Assembly: GCA_021373115.1 (NCBI GenBank)
Contig: JAJFTI010000031.1
Coordinates: forward strand, 1-64,000
Reading direction: 5' to 3'
DNA length: 64,000 nucleotides
Source of the DNA: Eubacteriales bacterium
Lineage (GTDB): Bacteria; Bacillota; Clostridia; Christensenellales; CAG-138
Under the pieces are notes generated by a model, which was not told the origin of the DNA, ran no database searches, and worked only from the letters and a program-made list of their open reading frames with translations. Within the stretch, counting starts at the first letter, position 1. Every line of letters begins with the position of its first letter. This document shows positions 26,889 to 36,420 of the stretch, piece after piece. Made by a program: the position numbers and the translations under genes.

Positions 26889-29540
26889 CTAGATTCCGCT
26901 CTTTGCCGCAAGGGTTTCCAGCGCGGCGTTCGTTTCCGCGTCGTCGAAGCAATACAGCAGTTTCGTATAGCCCGCGCGAAGCTTACAAACTTCCTGCGCA
27001 ATGGGTTTGCCGCGCAGAATGCAGTCCGCCATGAGGTTGGCGAGGGTTTCGAACTCTTTTGGCCCAAAGCCGAAGCGCGTCATTTCGGAGACGCCGAGGC
27101 GAAGCGCGCCGCTCGCGGTAAAACCCTCTTCCTCCGGTGTCGCCTGATAGTTGACGACGACGTTGTTTTCCTCCAGCCGTTCGGCGATTTCCGGCCCCGT
27201 GCCGTACCCGGTTTTCACGATGACCTGATGCGTTTCGGTATAGCCGATTGCCGGATCGCCCGCAACGTCCAGCCCCGCCGCCTTCAGGCTCCGCGCAAAG
27301 GACTTTGCGTTGGCCACGACGTTCTTCTGGTACACGTCGCCGAATTCGTTCATCTCATAGGCCGCCATCAAAAGCCCAAGCAGCGTGCCAAGGTGGTGGT
27401 TTGATACCGCGCCGGGGAACGCGCGCGTCTGGATTGTCTTCCAGAGGTCGTACTTCAGCTCGTCTTCCTGGTAGTTGACCGCGATCACACCGCGCTGCGG
27501 GCCGAAGAACGTCTTATGCGTCGAACCGGTGACGATCTCCGCGCCTTCCGCAAACGGCTGCTGAAAATGCGGGCCGACGAGGCCGAGTACATGCGCCATG
27601 TCGTACATAATCGTAGTCGGGATCTTCTGCTCGTCCACAAACGCGCGGATCTCGCAGACAGGCTCCTTGTGCAGCACCATCGATTTGCCAAAGATAATAA
27701 ACTCCGGCCGGTATCGCTCGATGACCTTCTTGGTCTCCTCGACGTCGATCTTAAAGAGGTTCTCCCGCAGCACGGGGAAGTTGACCACCGCCGGACGCTC
27801 CGTTGCGGGATCGACCGCCACATAGTCGTGCAGCGCGCCCATCGGCTGGGCGCTGAGGTGCCCGCCCTTGATGATGTGGTTGTTCAGAATATAGCCGAGC
27901 CGCTGCGGGGTCTGTTTGCGGTTGAGGCGGTTTTTGTAGTCCATCAGCGCGGAGAAAACGGTCGTGTTGCTCATCTGTCCGCTGATGACGCGCGCCTCCA
28001 CCTCCGTGCAGCCGAAGTACCTGCGCAGTTCGGCGACGAGCGCGCGCTCCACCTCGTCGATAAACTTCGTGCCCTGATAGTAGAACACCTCGTTGTCGTA
28101 GAACGACGCGGTCTTTTTATGCTCCGCATAGCGGAAGCTCGGATCGCTGCCGGAAAGCAGCCGCACCGCACGAGAAGCAGTCATTTCACTCGGAATCAGG
28201 TTGACGCACTGCTCCTGCCGCCAGATGTGGTTCTCTGCCGCCTTATTCAGTAAATTGAGAGCGCTGAGTGGCAGGTTGCCGGAAGGCGCCTGCTCCGGCT
28301 CCTCCGGCGCGTCCACAACGATGGGCCGCGCATACGGCGGCGCGTCCGAACGCAGGTGCCAGGCGGGCACCACGGCGCTGATGCGGCTGCCGCGAATATC
28401 GACCTCGACGGCGTCGTCCGTCAGCACATCCGAATCCAGCAGCGCAAGGCCGATGGAGCGCATCGCCCGCTGATCGGTAAACGTCTCGAGCAGGCTGCCC
28501 TGGCGCTCTACCACGTAGCGCGGAATCATGGTTCCGCTCGTAACATAGCCGATCTCTTTCCCGTCTTTGAAAACGGGAAAGCCCGCGCGGAGCACCCCCC
28601 TGCCCGTCAGCGCGATGGGTCTTATCCGGCGCGGCAATACGCCCAAATCGGAAAAATCTCGGTTGAGAATACGGCTGCTCGCGGCAAACTGCGCTTCCAG
28701 CGGCGCACGCCCGATCATGCCCTTCTTCTCTTCGGCAAAGCTCACGGCAAAGCGCGCGAGCGAGATGGCAAAGACCGGAATCTCGTTTCCGTCCTTGTCC
28801 TGCCCCAGTTCATGCCCGTAGAGCGGCAGCGCCGCCTCCATGCGCAGGGTGTCCCGCGCGCCGAGGCCGATAGGCTTCGCGCCGCGCTTGACTAACTCGT
28901 CCCAAAGGAACAAACCATCCTCGCGCAGGGCGAAGATTTCGTAACCCACGGGCTCGCCCGTATATCCCGTTTTCGCGATATGCGCAGACTTTCCGCAGAG
29001 CTTGACGGTACCGAGCGCGTTCTTCACCGGCTCGGTCAGAAACGCGCCGTTCGCCATATCGCTCAGGATTTCCTTCGACTTCGGCCCCTGCACGGAAAGC
29101 AGGGCTACCGCTTCGGACTTGTTTTCCATCTGCGCGTCAAAGGCTTTGATCTCACGGGTCAGGTGCGCCCAGTCCTTCTCGGCATTCGCCGCGTTGACGA
29201 CCAGAATATACGCGTCCTCGACGAAGCGATAGAGATACGCGTCGTCAATCGCCCCGCCGTTTTCGTTCGGGATGATTGCATACTGCGCCTGATCGACCTC
29301 GAGCGCGGAGACGTTGCTCGTCAGCACATGCTGCAAAAAAGCCTTCGCGCCCTTGCCGGTGATGCGGAAGCGTCCCATATGGCTCACATCGAAGAGCCCG
29401 CAGCCGCTGCGCGTCGCCAGATGCTCCTCGACGATACCGCCGGGGTATTGAATCGGCATTTCCCAGCCGCCAAAGTCCACCATGGTCGCGCCCGCCGCAA
29501 CGTGGCGCTCGTAGAATAACGTTCGTTTTAGTTCGCTCAT
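26889..29540 (-). CDS. GcvT aminomethyltransferase fused to serine hydroxymethyltransferase
   Basis: Residues 1-400 of this 883-residue protein are a complete glycine cleavage T protein: VDFGGWEMPIQYPGGI, LFDVSHMGRF, a folate-fold body, GLGARDTLRMEAALPLYGHE, and the late GYVTSG segment. After a linker of about 25 residues with EEPEQAPSG, residues 425-883 are an SHMT-type PLP enzyme: NLIPSEMTAS, YYQGTKFIDEVE and the PLP lysine Lys676 in STHKTFFGPQRG. T protein makes 5,10-methylene-THF from the aminomethyl-lipoyl group; SHMT uses it with glycine to make serine. The fusion could hand methylene-THF between the two steps. It overlaps gcvPB (ATGA). No separate gcvT or glyA is in the window. Confidence 0.88.
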   Translation of the reverse strand: MSELKRTLFYERHVAAGATMVDFGGWEMPIQYPGGIVEEHLATRSGCGLFDVSHMGRFRITGKGAKAFLQHVLTSNVSALEVDQAQYAIIPNENGGAIDDAYLYRFVEDAYILVVNAANAEKDWAHLTREIKAFDAQMENKSEAVALLSVQGPKSKEILSDMANGAFLTEPVKNALGTVKLCGKSAHIAKTGYTGEPVGYEIFALREDGLFLWDELVKRGAKPIGLGARDTLRMEAALPLYGHELGQDKDGNEIPVFAISLARFAVSFAEEKKGMIGRAPLEAQFAASSRILNRDFSDLGVLPRRIRPIALTGRGVLRAGFPVFKDGKEIGYVTSGTMIPRYVVERQGSLLETFTDQRAMRSIGLALLDSDVLTDDAVEVDIRGSRISAVVPAWHLRSDAPPYARPIVVDAPEEPEQAPSGNLPLSALNLLNKAAENHIWRQEQCVNLIPSEMTASRAVRLLSGSDPSFRYAEHKKTASFYDNEVFYYQGTKFIDEVERALVAELRRYFGCTEVEARVISGQMSNTTVFSALMDYKNRLNRKQTPQRLGYILNNHIIKGGHLSAQPMGALHDYVAVDPATERPAVVNFPVLRENLFKIDVEETKKVIERYRPEFIIFGKSMVLHKEPVCEIRAFVDEQKIPTTIMYDMAHVLGLVGPHFQQPFAEGAEIVTGSTHKTFFGPQRGVIAVNYQEDELKYDLWKTIQTRAFPGAVSNHHLGTLLGLLMAAYEMNEFGDVYQKNVVANAKSFARSLKAAGLDVAGDPAIGYTETHQVIVKTGYGTGPEIAERLEENNVVVNYQATPEEEGFTASGALRLGVSEMTRFGFGPKEFETLANLMADCILRGKPIAQEVCKLRAGYTKLLYCFDDAETNAALETLAAKSGI

Positions 29541-30985
29541 TTTGCAGCCTCCATAAAGTCATAGCGCAGGATGGGGTTGCGCGCTGCGCCGACCTCGTCC
29601 GGCCGGCCGATGGGAGTCGTCACGGGAGCGGCGTGCAGCGCCTCCGGTTCCGTTTTGGCGCGCGCAAGAATCGACTTTACCGCGCTTGCCGCCGCGTCGA
29701 GCGTCTCTTTGCCCTCCGTCTCGGTGGGTTCGAACATGAGCGCTTCGTGGACGATCAGCGGAAAATACATCGTCGGCGGGTGCATACCCGCGTCGATCAG
29801 CGACTTGGCAACGTCCATTGCACTCACGCCCGTTTCTTTCTTGAGCGCTTCCAGCGAAACAACGAACTCATGCATGCAGAAGCCCTCGTTTGCGGCGGGC
29901 AGCTCGCCTTCCAGCAGCACGCGCAGATAGTTTGCGTTCAACACGGCGGTTTCGCTCGCTTCCTGTAACCCGTCGCCGCCCAGCATTGTGATGTAGGTCA
30001 GCGCGCGGAGCACGACGAGAAAATTGCCGTAGAACGATTTCATCCGCCCGATGCTCTGCTCCGGATCAAGCAAGCCGATTGAGCCGTCCGCGTTCCGAAC
30101 AGGCAGGCGGTTCGGCAGGAACGGCGCGAGAATGACCTTGCAGCCCACCGCGCCCGCGCCGGGGCCGACGCCGCCGTGCGGCGTAGAGAAGGTCTTGTGC
30201 AGGTTGAGATGCACAACGTCAAAGCCCATGTCGCCGGGGCGCGCCGCGCCCATAATCGCGTTCATGTTCGCGCCGTCGTAGTAGCAAAGCCCGCCCGCGT
30301 CGTGGACGATCTTCGTGATTTCGAGAATGTTCTTGTCGAAGATGCCGAGCGTGTTCGGGTTCGTCAGCATCAGCCCGGCGGTGTCGGGACCGACATTCGC
30401 GCAAAGCGCGGAGAGATCCACCGTTCCGTCCGGTGCGGAGGGAATGTTGACCACCGTATAACCCGCCATGCTCGCGGTCGCGGGGTTTGTTCCGTGCGCG
30501 GAGTCCGGCACGATGATCTTCTTGCGCGCGCAATCCCCGCGCGACTCATGATACCGCTTGATCAAAAGAATGCCTGTGAATTCGCCGTGCGCGCCCGCCG
30601 CTGGCTGGAAGGTCATCTCATCCATGCCGACGAGCGTGCAGAGCCGTTCTTTTGCGTAAACGAGCACCTCCAGCGCACCCTGCGCCGTTTCTGCGGGCTG
30701 CAGCGGGTGAATGCCGGTGAATCCCTCCAGCGAAGCGACCTGTTCATTCAGGGCGGGGTTGTATTTCATCGTGCAGGAGCCGAGCGGGTAAAACCCGTCG
30801 TTGACTCCATAGACCTGCTGCTCCAGCTCGGAATAATGGCGGCTGACGTCGATTTCGCTCAGCTCCGGCAGGCGGAGCGGCGCTTTTCGGAGCAGCGCGC
30901 CGTCCAACCTGGCGGAAGGCACGGCGGTCTTCGGGATCAAAACGCCTCTTCTCCCCGCAACGCTGCGTTCAAACGAAAGCTTCAT
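29537..30985 (-). CDS. gcvPB: Glycine dehydrogenase (decarboxylating) subunit 2
   Basis: The 482-residue subunit carries the PLP lysine in HLNLHKTFSTPHGGVGPG and the family segments YNPALNEQ and YYDGANMNAI. With GcvPA it decarboxylates glycine and loads the aminomethyl group on lipoyl-GcvH. The start is MKLSFERS at 30985 with GGAGG seven bases upstream, overlapping the gcvPA stop (ATGA). A longer upstream frame has no family similarity. Confidence 0.95.
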   Translation of the reverse strand: MKLSFERSVAGRRGVLIPKTAVPSARLDGALLRKAPLRLPELSEIDVSRHYSELEQQVYGVNDGFYPLGSCTMKYNPALNEQVASLEGFTGIHPLQPAETAQGALEVLVYAKERLCTLVGMDEMTFQPAAGAHGEFTGILLIKRYHESRGDCARKKIIVPDSAHGTNPATASMAGYTVVNIPSAPDGTVDLSALCANVGPDTAGLMLTNPNTLGIFDKNILEITKIVHDAGGLCYYDGANMNAIMGAARPGDMGFDVVHLNLHKTFSTPHGGVGPGAGAVGCKVILAPFLPNRLPVRNADGSIGLLDPEQSIGRMKSFYGNFLVVLRALTYITMLGGDGLQEASETAVLNANYLRVLLEGELPAANEGFCMHEFVVSLEALKKETGVSAMDVAKSLIDAGMHPPTMYFPLIVHEALMFEPTETEGKETLDAAASAVKSILARAKTEPEALHAAPVTTPIGRPDEVGAARNPILRYDFMEAAK

Positions 30986-32310
30986 GCGATCGCCTCCTTT
31001 ACCGCCGAAATCAGCGCATCCATCTGCGCCCTGGTGTTGCGCTCCGTCGCGCACCAGAGAATACCGCCCTCAACGGGCAGGCCGCCGAGGATGTTTTTTT
31101 GTTCCAGCAAACGAAGCACATTCTGAGCCGAAACGGGTGTTTTCGTCACGAATTCGTGGAAGAACGGCGCGCCGGGGTATGCAAGCTCAAAGCCTTTTAT
31201 TTTGCCCAGTTCGTCTGCCAGGTAGTGCGCGTTATCATAGCAGGCGCGGGCAACCTCCCGCATGCCCTGCGGCCCCATGGCCGAGCAATATGCCGCTGCG
31301 GTCAGCGCGCAGAGCGCCTGATTCGAGCAGATGTTGCTGCTTGCCTTTTCGCGGCGGATGTGCTGCTCGCGCGCCTGGAGCGTCAGCACAAAGCAGCGCC
31401 GCCCCTGCGCGTCCGCAGTCTGTCCAACGATGCGCCCCGGCAGTTTACGGATCATGTCCTGCTTACAGGCCATAAACCCGAGGTAAGGTCCGCCAAAGCT
31501 CAGCGGAATGCCGAGAGGCTGCCCGTCGCCAATGGCGACGTCCGCGCCCAGCTCGGCGGGGCTAAGCAACAGCGCCATCGCGACGGGGTTCATGCTCAGC
31601 ACGAGCTTTGCGCCCGCTGCATGGACGAGTTCGGCAATCGCGAAAACGTCCTCGACTACGCCAAAGTAGTTCGGCGACTGGAGAATCAGGCTGGCGACGC
31701 CGTCGTCCAGCGCAGTCTTCAGCGCGTTAAGATCGAGCCTGCCGCCGTTATTCGGCAGCACGGCGCAGGGCGCGTCCGCACCGTAACAGTAGGTTTGAAC
31801 GGTCTCCATCGCGTCCGGATGCAGCCCGCCCGCGAGCAGCGTCTTCGTGCGGCTGCGCTCGCGGCACATGGCGGCGGCTTCCGCCGCGGCGGTGGCCCCG
31901 TCGTAGACCGAGGCGTTTCCCGCACTCATGCCGGTCAGTTCGCAAAAAATCGTCTGATACTCGAAGATCGTTTGCAGGATTCCCTGGCTGATCTCCGGCT
32001 GGTAGGGGGTATATGCGGTGACAAATGCTTCCTTCGCCGCAATCCGGCTGACCACAGCGGGGATATGGTGCCAGTAGGCGCCCGCGCCGCGGAAGATCGC
32101 GCCAAACACGTGATTCTTGTTCGCGAGCGCTTTCATTTGATCAAGCGCTTCAAATTCGGAGACCCCGTTTGGCATGGACGCGACGGCCTCAACGGCTTTT
32201 TGCCGCATTTGCGCGGGAATATCCGCGTACAGCTCGCCGACGGACGACACGCCGACGGCGCGCATCATTTCGGCTCGCTGGTTTTCGGTGGATGGCAGAA
32301 AATTGCCCAA
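30982..32310 (-). CDS. gcvPA: Glycine dehydrogenase (decarboxylating) subunit 1
   Basis: The 442-residue subunit has the family N-terminus FLPSTENQRAEMMRAVGV, FRGAGAYWHHIPAVV and YTPYQPEISQGILQTIFEYQ, and AAAAYCSAMGP near the end. It starts with TTG at 32310, chosen because AGGAGG lies about seven bases upstream and the protein length then matches the family; the longer frame adds unrelated residues. It lies between gcvH and gcvPB. Splitting GcvP into two subunits is usual in Bacillota. Confidence 0.94.
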   Translation of the reverse strand: MGNFLPSTENQRAEMMRAVGVSSVGELYADIPAQMRQKAVEAVASMPNGVSEFEALDQMKALANKNHVFGAIFRGAGAYWHHIPAVVSRIAAKEAFVTAYTPYQPEISQGILQTIFEYQTIFCELTGMSAGNASVYDGATAAAEAAAMCRERSRTKTLLAGGLHPDAMETVQTYCYGADAPCAVLPNNGGRLDLNALKTALDDGVASLILQSPNYFGVVEDVFAIAELVHAAGAKLVLSMNPVAMALLLSPAELGADVAIGDGQPLGIPLSFGGPYLGFMACKQDMIRKLPGRIVGQTADAQGRRCFVLTLQAREQHIRREKASSNICSNQALCALTAAAYCSAMGPQGMREVARACYDNAHYLADELGKIKGFELAYPGAPFFHEFVTKTPVSAQNVLRLLEQKNILGGLPVEGGILWCATERNTRAQMDALISAVKEAIA

Positions 32311-32387
32311 AGCAACTCCTCCTGTTCTTATACTAAAAAATGGATAAGCAGACAAAGAACCTCCCCTGCGGGAGGCTTTGTGTTCGG

Positions 32388-32765
32388 TTATGCGTGTTCG
32401 CAGAAGGCCTTGTACGCGTCGGCGTCCATGAGTTCGGCGGTAGCAAAAACGCCTGTAACCTCGATGAGCCATGCGCCGTATGGATCGGCATTGATTGATT
32501 CCGGTGCGGAAGCGAGCGCTTCGTTCACGGCGGACACCTTGCCGGAGACGGGGCTGAGCACTTCGGAGACGGCCTTGACGCTCTCCACATCGCCAAGGGA
32601 GGATTCCGCGGTGACCGCGTCGCCCGCCTTCGGCAGGTCGATGAAGACGATGTCGCCAAGCGAATGCTGCGCAAAGTCGCTCAGACCGATCCGATAGGTT
32701 CCGTTGCCCAGGTCAAGCAACCATTCGTGAGACTGGGTATACTTGCGGTCGTTGAGAAGATTCAT
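32388..32765 (-). CDS. gcvH: Glycine cleavage system H protein
   Basis: The 125-residue lipoyl-carrier protein has the lipoylation site Lys64 in GDVESVKAVSE and the opening YTQSHEWL. It shuttles the aminomethyl group between the P, T and L proteins. The start is MNLLND at 32765 with GGAGGG upstream. It is the first gene of gcvH-gcvPA-gcvPB-gcvT::SHMT, directly under the glycine riboswitch. The L protein (dihydrolipoyl dehydrogenase) and lipoate ligase are not in the window. Confidence 0.96.
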   Translation of the reverse strand: MNLLNDRKYTQSHEWLLDLGNGTYRIGLSDFAQHSLGDIVFIDLPKAGDAVTAESSLGDVESVKAVSEVLSPVSGKVSAVNEALASAPESINADPYGAWLIEVTGVFATAELMDADAYKAFCEHA

Positions 32766-32794
32766 GTTGTTTCCCTCCAGATGTTTGAATTTTG

Positions 32795-32831
32795 AAAAAC
32801 AAAAAGAGACGCGCGAACAACGTCGCGCGCC
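32795..32831 (-). terminator. Regulatory terminator of the glycine riboswitch
   Basis: A nine-pair stem, GGCGCGCGA with TCGCGCGTC (one G-U pair), with a six-base loop, is followed by a long T-rich run down to 32795. It overlaps the 3' end of the second aptamer, consistent with glycine-controlled readthrough. Confidence 0.8.
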
Positions 32832-33010
32832 CCGTATCTGAACCTGAAAGATTCTTCCGCAATTCATTTGCCTTGCCTGAATTGCGAAATTGCCTCGTCG
32901 GTGCCGAACCATTCGGCTTTCCGAAGCTTCGTCGTGTACCGGTCCTTTTGCCTGAGAGTTTGTTGCGCAATCCCCTTCGGCGCTATCCGTGAAGATAGTC
33001 TCTCCCGATG
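32795..33010 (-). ncRNA. Tandem glycine riboswitch with terminator
   Basis: Read on the minus strand, the first aptamer has GGGAGAG (from 33006), GCGCCGAAGGGGAUUGC and CUCUCAGGCAAAAGGAC. A second aptamer follows with GGAAAG, GCACCGACGAGGCAA and CUUUCAGGUUCAGAUACGGG. An intrinsic terminator lies next to it: arms at 32831-32823 and 32816-32808 with a loop of six, then TCTTTTTGTTTTT. Tandem glycine aptamers typically switch gcv genes on when glycine is high, here presumably by disrupting the terminator. The element lies between the gcvH promoter and gcvH. Confidence 0.93.
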
Positions 33011-33042
33011 CCGTCATCCGAATATTCACTTTTTACGTGGTT

Positions 33043-33071
33043 AGTGTATCGTATTTTCAAGGGGGTGTCAA
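33043..33071 (-). promoter_or_regulatory. gcvH operon promoter
   Basis: On the minus strand a consensus TTGACA (33071-33066) is 17 bases from TACACT (33048-33043). The start near 33036 is about 30 bases before the first glycine aptamer. The short CACACGTGTG palindrome just upstream (33083-33092) is followed by ATTTTT and may end mltG-side transcription weakly. Confidence 0.8.
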
Positions 33072-33155
33072 CGAAAAATCACACGTGTGCGGTTAAGCAT
33101 TCGTAACGCCCATGTTTCATCCGTCTCAGCGGCAGACGGAGGTTCTGAATTTTCT

Positions 33156-34316
33156 TTACCAGTACTGCTGGAACTTGCGGACGTTCTCCTGATGCTCCTC
33201 GTAGGTCTTGGCAAAGATCAGTTCGTGCGTCTCCGCCGGATTCTGGTTGCAGAAGTAGAGGTACCCCTCGGAAACAAAGGTCTCGTTCGGATAGAGCGCC
33301 GCTTCGATGGCCGCCTTGCCGGGGTTGCTGACGGGGCCAACGGGCAGGCCGTTGAATTTGTAGGTGTTGTAGAGCGAATCCGTCTCCCGTTCCGCGTCCG
33401 TAAACGTATACTTCGTCATTCCAAGCACATACGACAGGCTCGCGCAGCTTTGTAGCGGCATATCCTGGTCAAGACGGTTATGGAACACCGCGGACACTTT
33501 AGCAAAGTCGTCCGGCGCTTGCGCCTCGCGTTCAATCAGCGATGCAAGCGTCACCACCTGATCCATCGTCATGCCGAGTTCCTGCGCGCGGGTTAAGTAC
33601 TCTTCCGAAAATACGTCGTTGAACCGGTTGAGCATCTTGATCAGGATCGTCTCCACGCTCGCATCCGCATACACTTCGTAGGTATCCGGAAAGAGATACC
33701 CCTCCAGCAGATAGGCGCGCGATTCCACGTGTTCCGTCGCGGCGGCGGCGCTGATAAACGCAAAACTCTGGAACGCGTCTCCCGTTTTTACCGCGTCAAG
33801 CAGCTGGGTTTCGCTCGTGATCAGCCCTTTCTCCAGCAGCACCTTCGCAATGCCGGCAACCGTATATCCTTCCGGTATGGTAAACTTGACCGTAGCCTTT
33901 GGCGGATTTCCCTCGCAGAGCTCCTCGACAATCTGTTTGATACTCATGTTTTTGCTCAGGATATAGGTACCCGCCTGCAGGCTGTTTGCCTTGCCGACGA
34001 AATCAACATAAACCTTAAAGGCCGCGGTACTGGAGATTAACCCCTCCTGATCGTAGCCGCACGCGCCGTAAAGGATCCGCGCAATGCTGCTTGCCGACGA
34101 GGAAGCGGGTATGGTGATCTCAATGGGCGTCGCGTCGTTTTGATCGACAGGCTCAATATAGTTCGACAGCACATAATTTACCGTTGCGCGCGCAATGAAA
34201 AATACCACGACGAGACTGACGCCAAGCACCACCGCCGGGCGGATCGTCAGCCAAAGACGCAAAAGGCGCTTTTGCTGTCTTGTCATTCGTTTTTCAGGTC
34301 TGGAATCGATTGGCAT
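33156..34316 (-). CDS. mltG: Endolytic murein transglycosylase
   Basis: The 386-residue protein has a basic cytoplasmic N-terminus, one membrane helix at about 25-48, a LysM-like module (TIPEGYTVAGIAKVLLEKGL, about 147-166) and the YceG/MltG catalytic domain with Glu262 in LASLIEREA and later LPVGPVSNPGKAAIEAAL. It cuts nascent glycan strands outside the membrane and is thought to set their length. It follows the YlbF-family gene. Confidence 0.94.
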   Translation of the reverse strand: MPIDSRPEKRMTRQQKRLLRLWLTIRPAVVLGVSLVVVFFIARATVNYVLSNYIEPVDQNDATPIEITIPASSSASSIARILYGACGYDQEGLISSTAAFKVYVDFVGKANSLQAGTYILSKNMSIKQIVEELCEGNPPKATVKFTIPEGYTVAGIAKVLLEKGLITSETQLLDAVKTGDAFQSFAFISAAAATEHVESRAYLLEGYLFPDTYEVYADASVETILIKMLNRFNDVFSEEYLTRAQELGMTMDQVVTLASLIEREAQAPDDFAKVSAVFHNRLDQDMPLQSCASLSYVLGMTKYTFTDAERETDSLYNTYKFNGLPVGPVSNPGKAAIEAALYPNETFVSEGYLYFCNQNPAETHELIFAKTYEEHQENVRKFQQYW

Positions 34317-34374
34317 GGCTGTTTTTTATTTCTCCATTTTCGTTTGGGCAGCGAAGTCCGATCTCGCGGCCCGG

Positions 34375-34716
34375 TTATGATTCGAGCGCGCCGAGATCGA
34401 TTTCCACCGCCTCGGCAAGGATTTTATACACGTCCCCCAGCATACGCTTGAGGCGGAACTCCGCCAGCAGGTAGGCGGAGGCGTCCCGGTCAAACTGCAG
34501 CAGTTCGCCGATCTTCTGCAACTTTTGCATCGACTCGCCTCCGCGGTCTCCGGAGATCATGGCCGCCTGCGATAGGATCTGTAAGCGGTTATACTCTTCG
34601 ATGAGCGAGCGCGTCGTCGCATTCTCCATGGCTCTTGCCTTTGCGGCGGAAAACTCGCGGTATTCCACGCTGTTTTTCAGTTCGCCCGCGAGAAGCTTTG
34701 CCGTATCGTAAACCAT
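34375..34716 (-). CDS. YlbF/YmcA-family protein
   Basis: The 113-residue helical cytoplasmic protein has the family pattern TAKLLAGELKNSVEYREFSAAK near the start and a C-terminal amphipathic region. In Bacillus subtilis, YlbF and YmcA form a complex with YaaT that acts with RNase Y on mRNA processing and affects sporulation and competence. Its position 13 bases after the RNase J gene agrees with an RNA-processing link, though that is inference here. Confidence 0.8.
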   Translation of the reverse strand: MVYDTAKLLAGELKNSVEYREFSAAKARAMENATTRSLIEEYNRLQILSQAAMISGDRGGESMQKLQKIGELLQFDRDASAYLLAEFRLKRMLGDVYKILAEAVEIDLGALES

Positions 34717-34729
34717 ATTTTTCTCCCCG

Positions 34730-36376
34730 TTAAATTTCGATGACGATCGGCAGAATCATCGGCGTGCGCTTCGTCTTGTTTTTCAAAAAGGATTTCAGCG
34801 TGTTGCGGATGCCGCTCTTGATGTTCCCGAAATCGCTGCGATCCGCTCCTTCAAACTTTCGCGTCTCCCGCACCAGCATAGCCTTGGTTTCGGCGATTAA
34901 ATCATCCGACTCGCGCATATACACAAACCCGCGGGAAATAATCTCCGGTGCGGCAACCATACGACCCGTTTCGCAGTCGATCGTCAGAACGGCAACAACA
35001 AGCCCGTCCTGCGAAAGAATCTTCCGGTCCTTAAGCACGACATCGTCAATATCTCCAATGCCGTCCACCATGACGCTGCCGGAAGGCACGTTCTCTGCCT
35101 TTCGGCCTTTTTTCACCGTCAGTTCAATGACGTCCCCGCACTCCGCAACAAAGATATCCTCGGGTAATACGCCCATCTCTTCCGCAAGCTGCCCGTGCAT
35201 AAACAGATGCCGGTACTCGCCGTGAACCGGGATGAAATATTTCGGTTTCGTCAGCTCCATCATCAGCCTTAGCTCCTCGCGGCAGGCGTGGCCGGAAACA
35301 TGGACGTCCGCCATACGGTTGTAGACGACCTGCGCGCCTTTTTGGTAGAGCTGGTTGATTACGCGGGAAACGTCCCGCTCGTTGCCGGGAATGGCCGAAG
35401 CGGAGATAATGACCAAGTCGCCCTTGCCAATGTTGAGTTTATGCGTTGCGGTTGCCATTCGAAACAGCCCACTCATCGGTTCGCCCTGGCTGCCGGTGGT
35501 AATCACGCAAACCTGATCGTCGCGGTAGCGCTTGAGCTGCTCTACCTTAACGATGTTCTCCGCCGGAATCTTCAAATACCCAAGCCTGCCGGCAATCTGC
35601 ACCACCTGCTCCATGCTGCGCCCTTGAAAGCAGAGCACGCGCCCATGCGCAATGGCGCAATCGGCTACCTGCTGAATGCGGTATACGTTGCTCGCAAACG
35701 AGGCAACGATGACGCGCCCCGCGGCAATATTGAAATAGTGTTCAAACGTCGGCCCGATTTCGCGTTCGCTCTGCGTATAGCCGGGGCTTTCGATGTTCGT
35801 GCTGTCGCTCATGAGCGCGAGTACGCCGCGTGAACCGTAGTATGCAAAGCGGTTGATATCGATCGGCTCTCCGTCGATCGGCGTAAAATCCACCTTAAAG
35901 TCGCCCGTGTGGATTACCGTTCCAATCGGCGTGTTGATCGCCAGCGCAACCGCGCCTGCAATCGAGTGTCCGGTTTTGATAAACTCCACCTTGAAGCAGC
36001 CGAGGTCAACATGGTCGCCGGGTTTCACAACGTTGAGCTGATCGCTCGCAACGCGCGCCTCCTCGAGCTTATGCTCGATCAACGCAATCGTAAAGGCGGT
36101 TCCGTACACCGGAACATGGAACTCCTTGAGCGCATAGGGCAGCGCGCCAATGTGGTCCTCATGTCCGTGCGTAATGAAAAAGCCCTTCAGTTTCTGTCTG
36201 TTTTCCTCCAGATACTGCATATCCGGGATGACCACGTCGATTCCCGGCATATCGTCGTCCGGAAAAATCAGTCCGCAATCGACAACGACCATATCGCCGT
36301 TGTACTCGAGTACGGTCATGTTTTTCCCGATCTCACCCACCCCGCCGAGCGGAATGATCTTTAATTTATTCGCCAT
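34730..36376 (-). CDS. rnj: Ribonuclease J
   Basis: The 548-residue beta-CASP metallo-beta-lactamase has the metal-binding THGHEDHIGAL, IHTGDFKVDFTP, LMSDSTN, the beta-CASP motifs TGSQGEPMSG and HVSGHACREE, and PVHGEYRHL. It acts as a 5' exonuclease and endonuclease on mRNA and rRNA precursors. The start is MANKLK at 36376 (GGGG upstream); a TTG five codons earlier is less likely. A possible short upstream reading frame overlaps its start. Confidence 0.95.
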   Translation of the reverse strand: MANKLKIIPLGGVGEIGKNMTVLEYNGDMVVVDCGLIFPDDDMPGIDVVIPDMQYLEENRQKLKGFFITHGHEDHIGALPYALKEFHVPVYGTAFTIALIEHKLEEARVASDQLNVVKPGDHVDLGCFKVEFIKTGHSIAGAVALAINTPIGTVIHTGDFKVDFTPIDGEPIDINRFAYYGSRGVLALMSDSTNIESPGYTQSEREIGPTFEHYFNIAAGRVIVASFASNVYRIQQVADCAIAHGRVLCFQGRSMEQVVQIAGRLGYLKIPAENIVKVEQLKRYRDDQVCVITTGSQGEPMSGLFRMATATHKLNIGKGDLVIISASAIPGNERDVSRVINQLYQKGAQVVYNRMADVHVSGHACREELRLMMELTKPKYFIPVHGEYRHLFMHGQLAEEMGVLPEDIFVAECGDVIELTVKKGRKAENVPSGSVMVDGIGDIDDVVLKDRKILSQDGLVVAVLTIDCETGRMVAAPEIISRGFVYMRESDDLIAETKAMLVRETRKFEGADRSDFGNIKSGIRNTLKSFLKNKTKRTPMILPIVIEI

Positions 36377-36420
36377 ATGTGATTTCCCCAATTTTTCTCT
36401 TCGTTTTTCCCGTTTCCCAT
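36361..36420 (-). other. Possible upstream ORF overlapping the RNase J start
   Basis: On the minus strand an ATG at 36420 with GGAG eight bases upstream opens a 19-codon frame beginning MGNGKNEEKN and ending at TAA 36361-36363, 16 bases past the RNase J ATG in another frame. It could couple translation or be chance. Confidence 0.3.
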
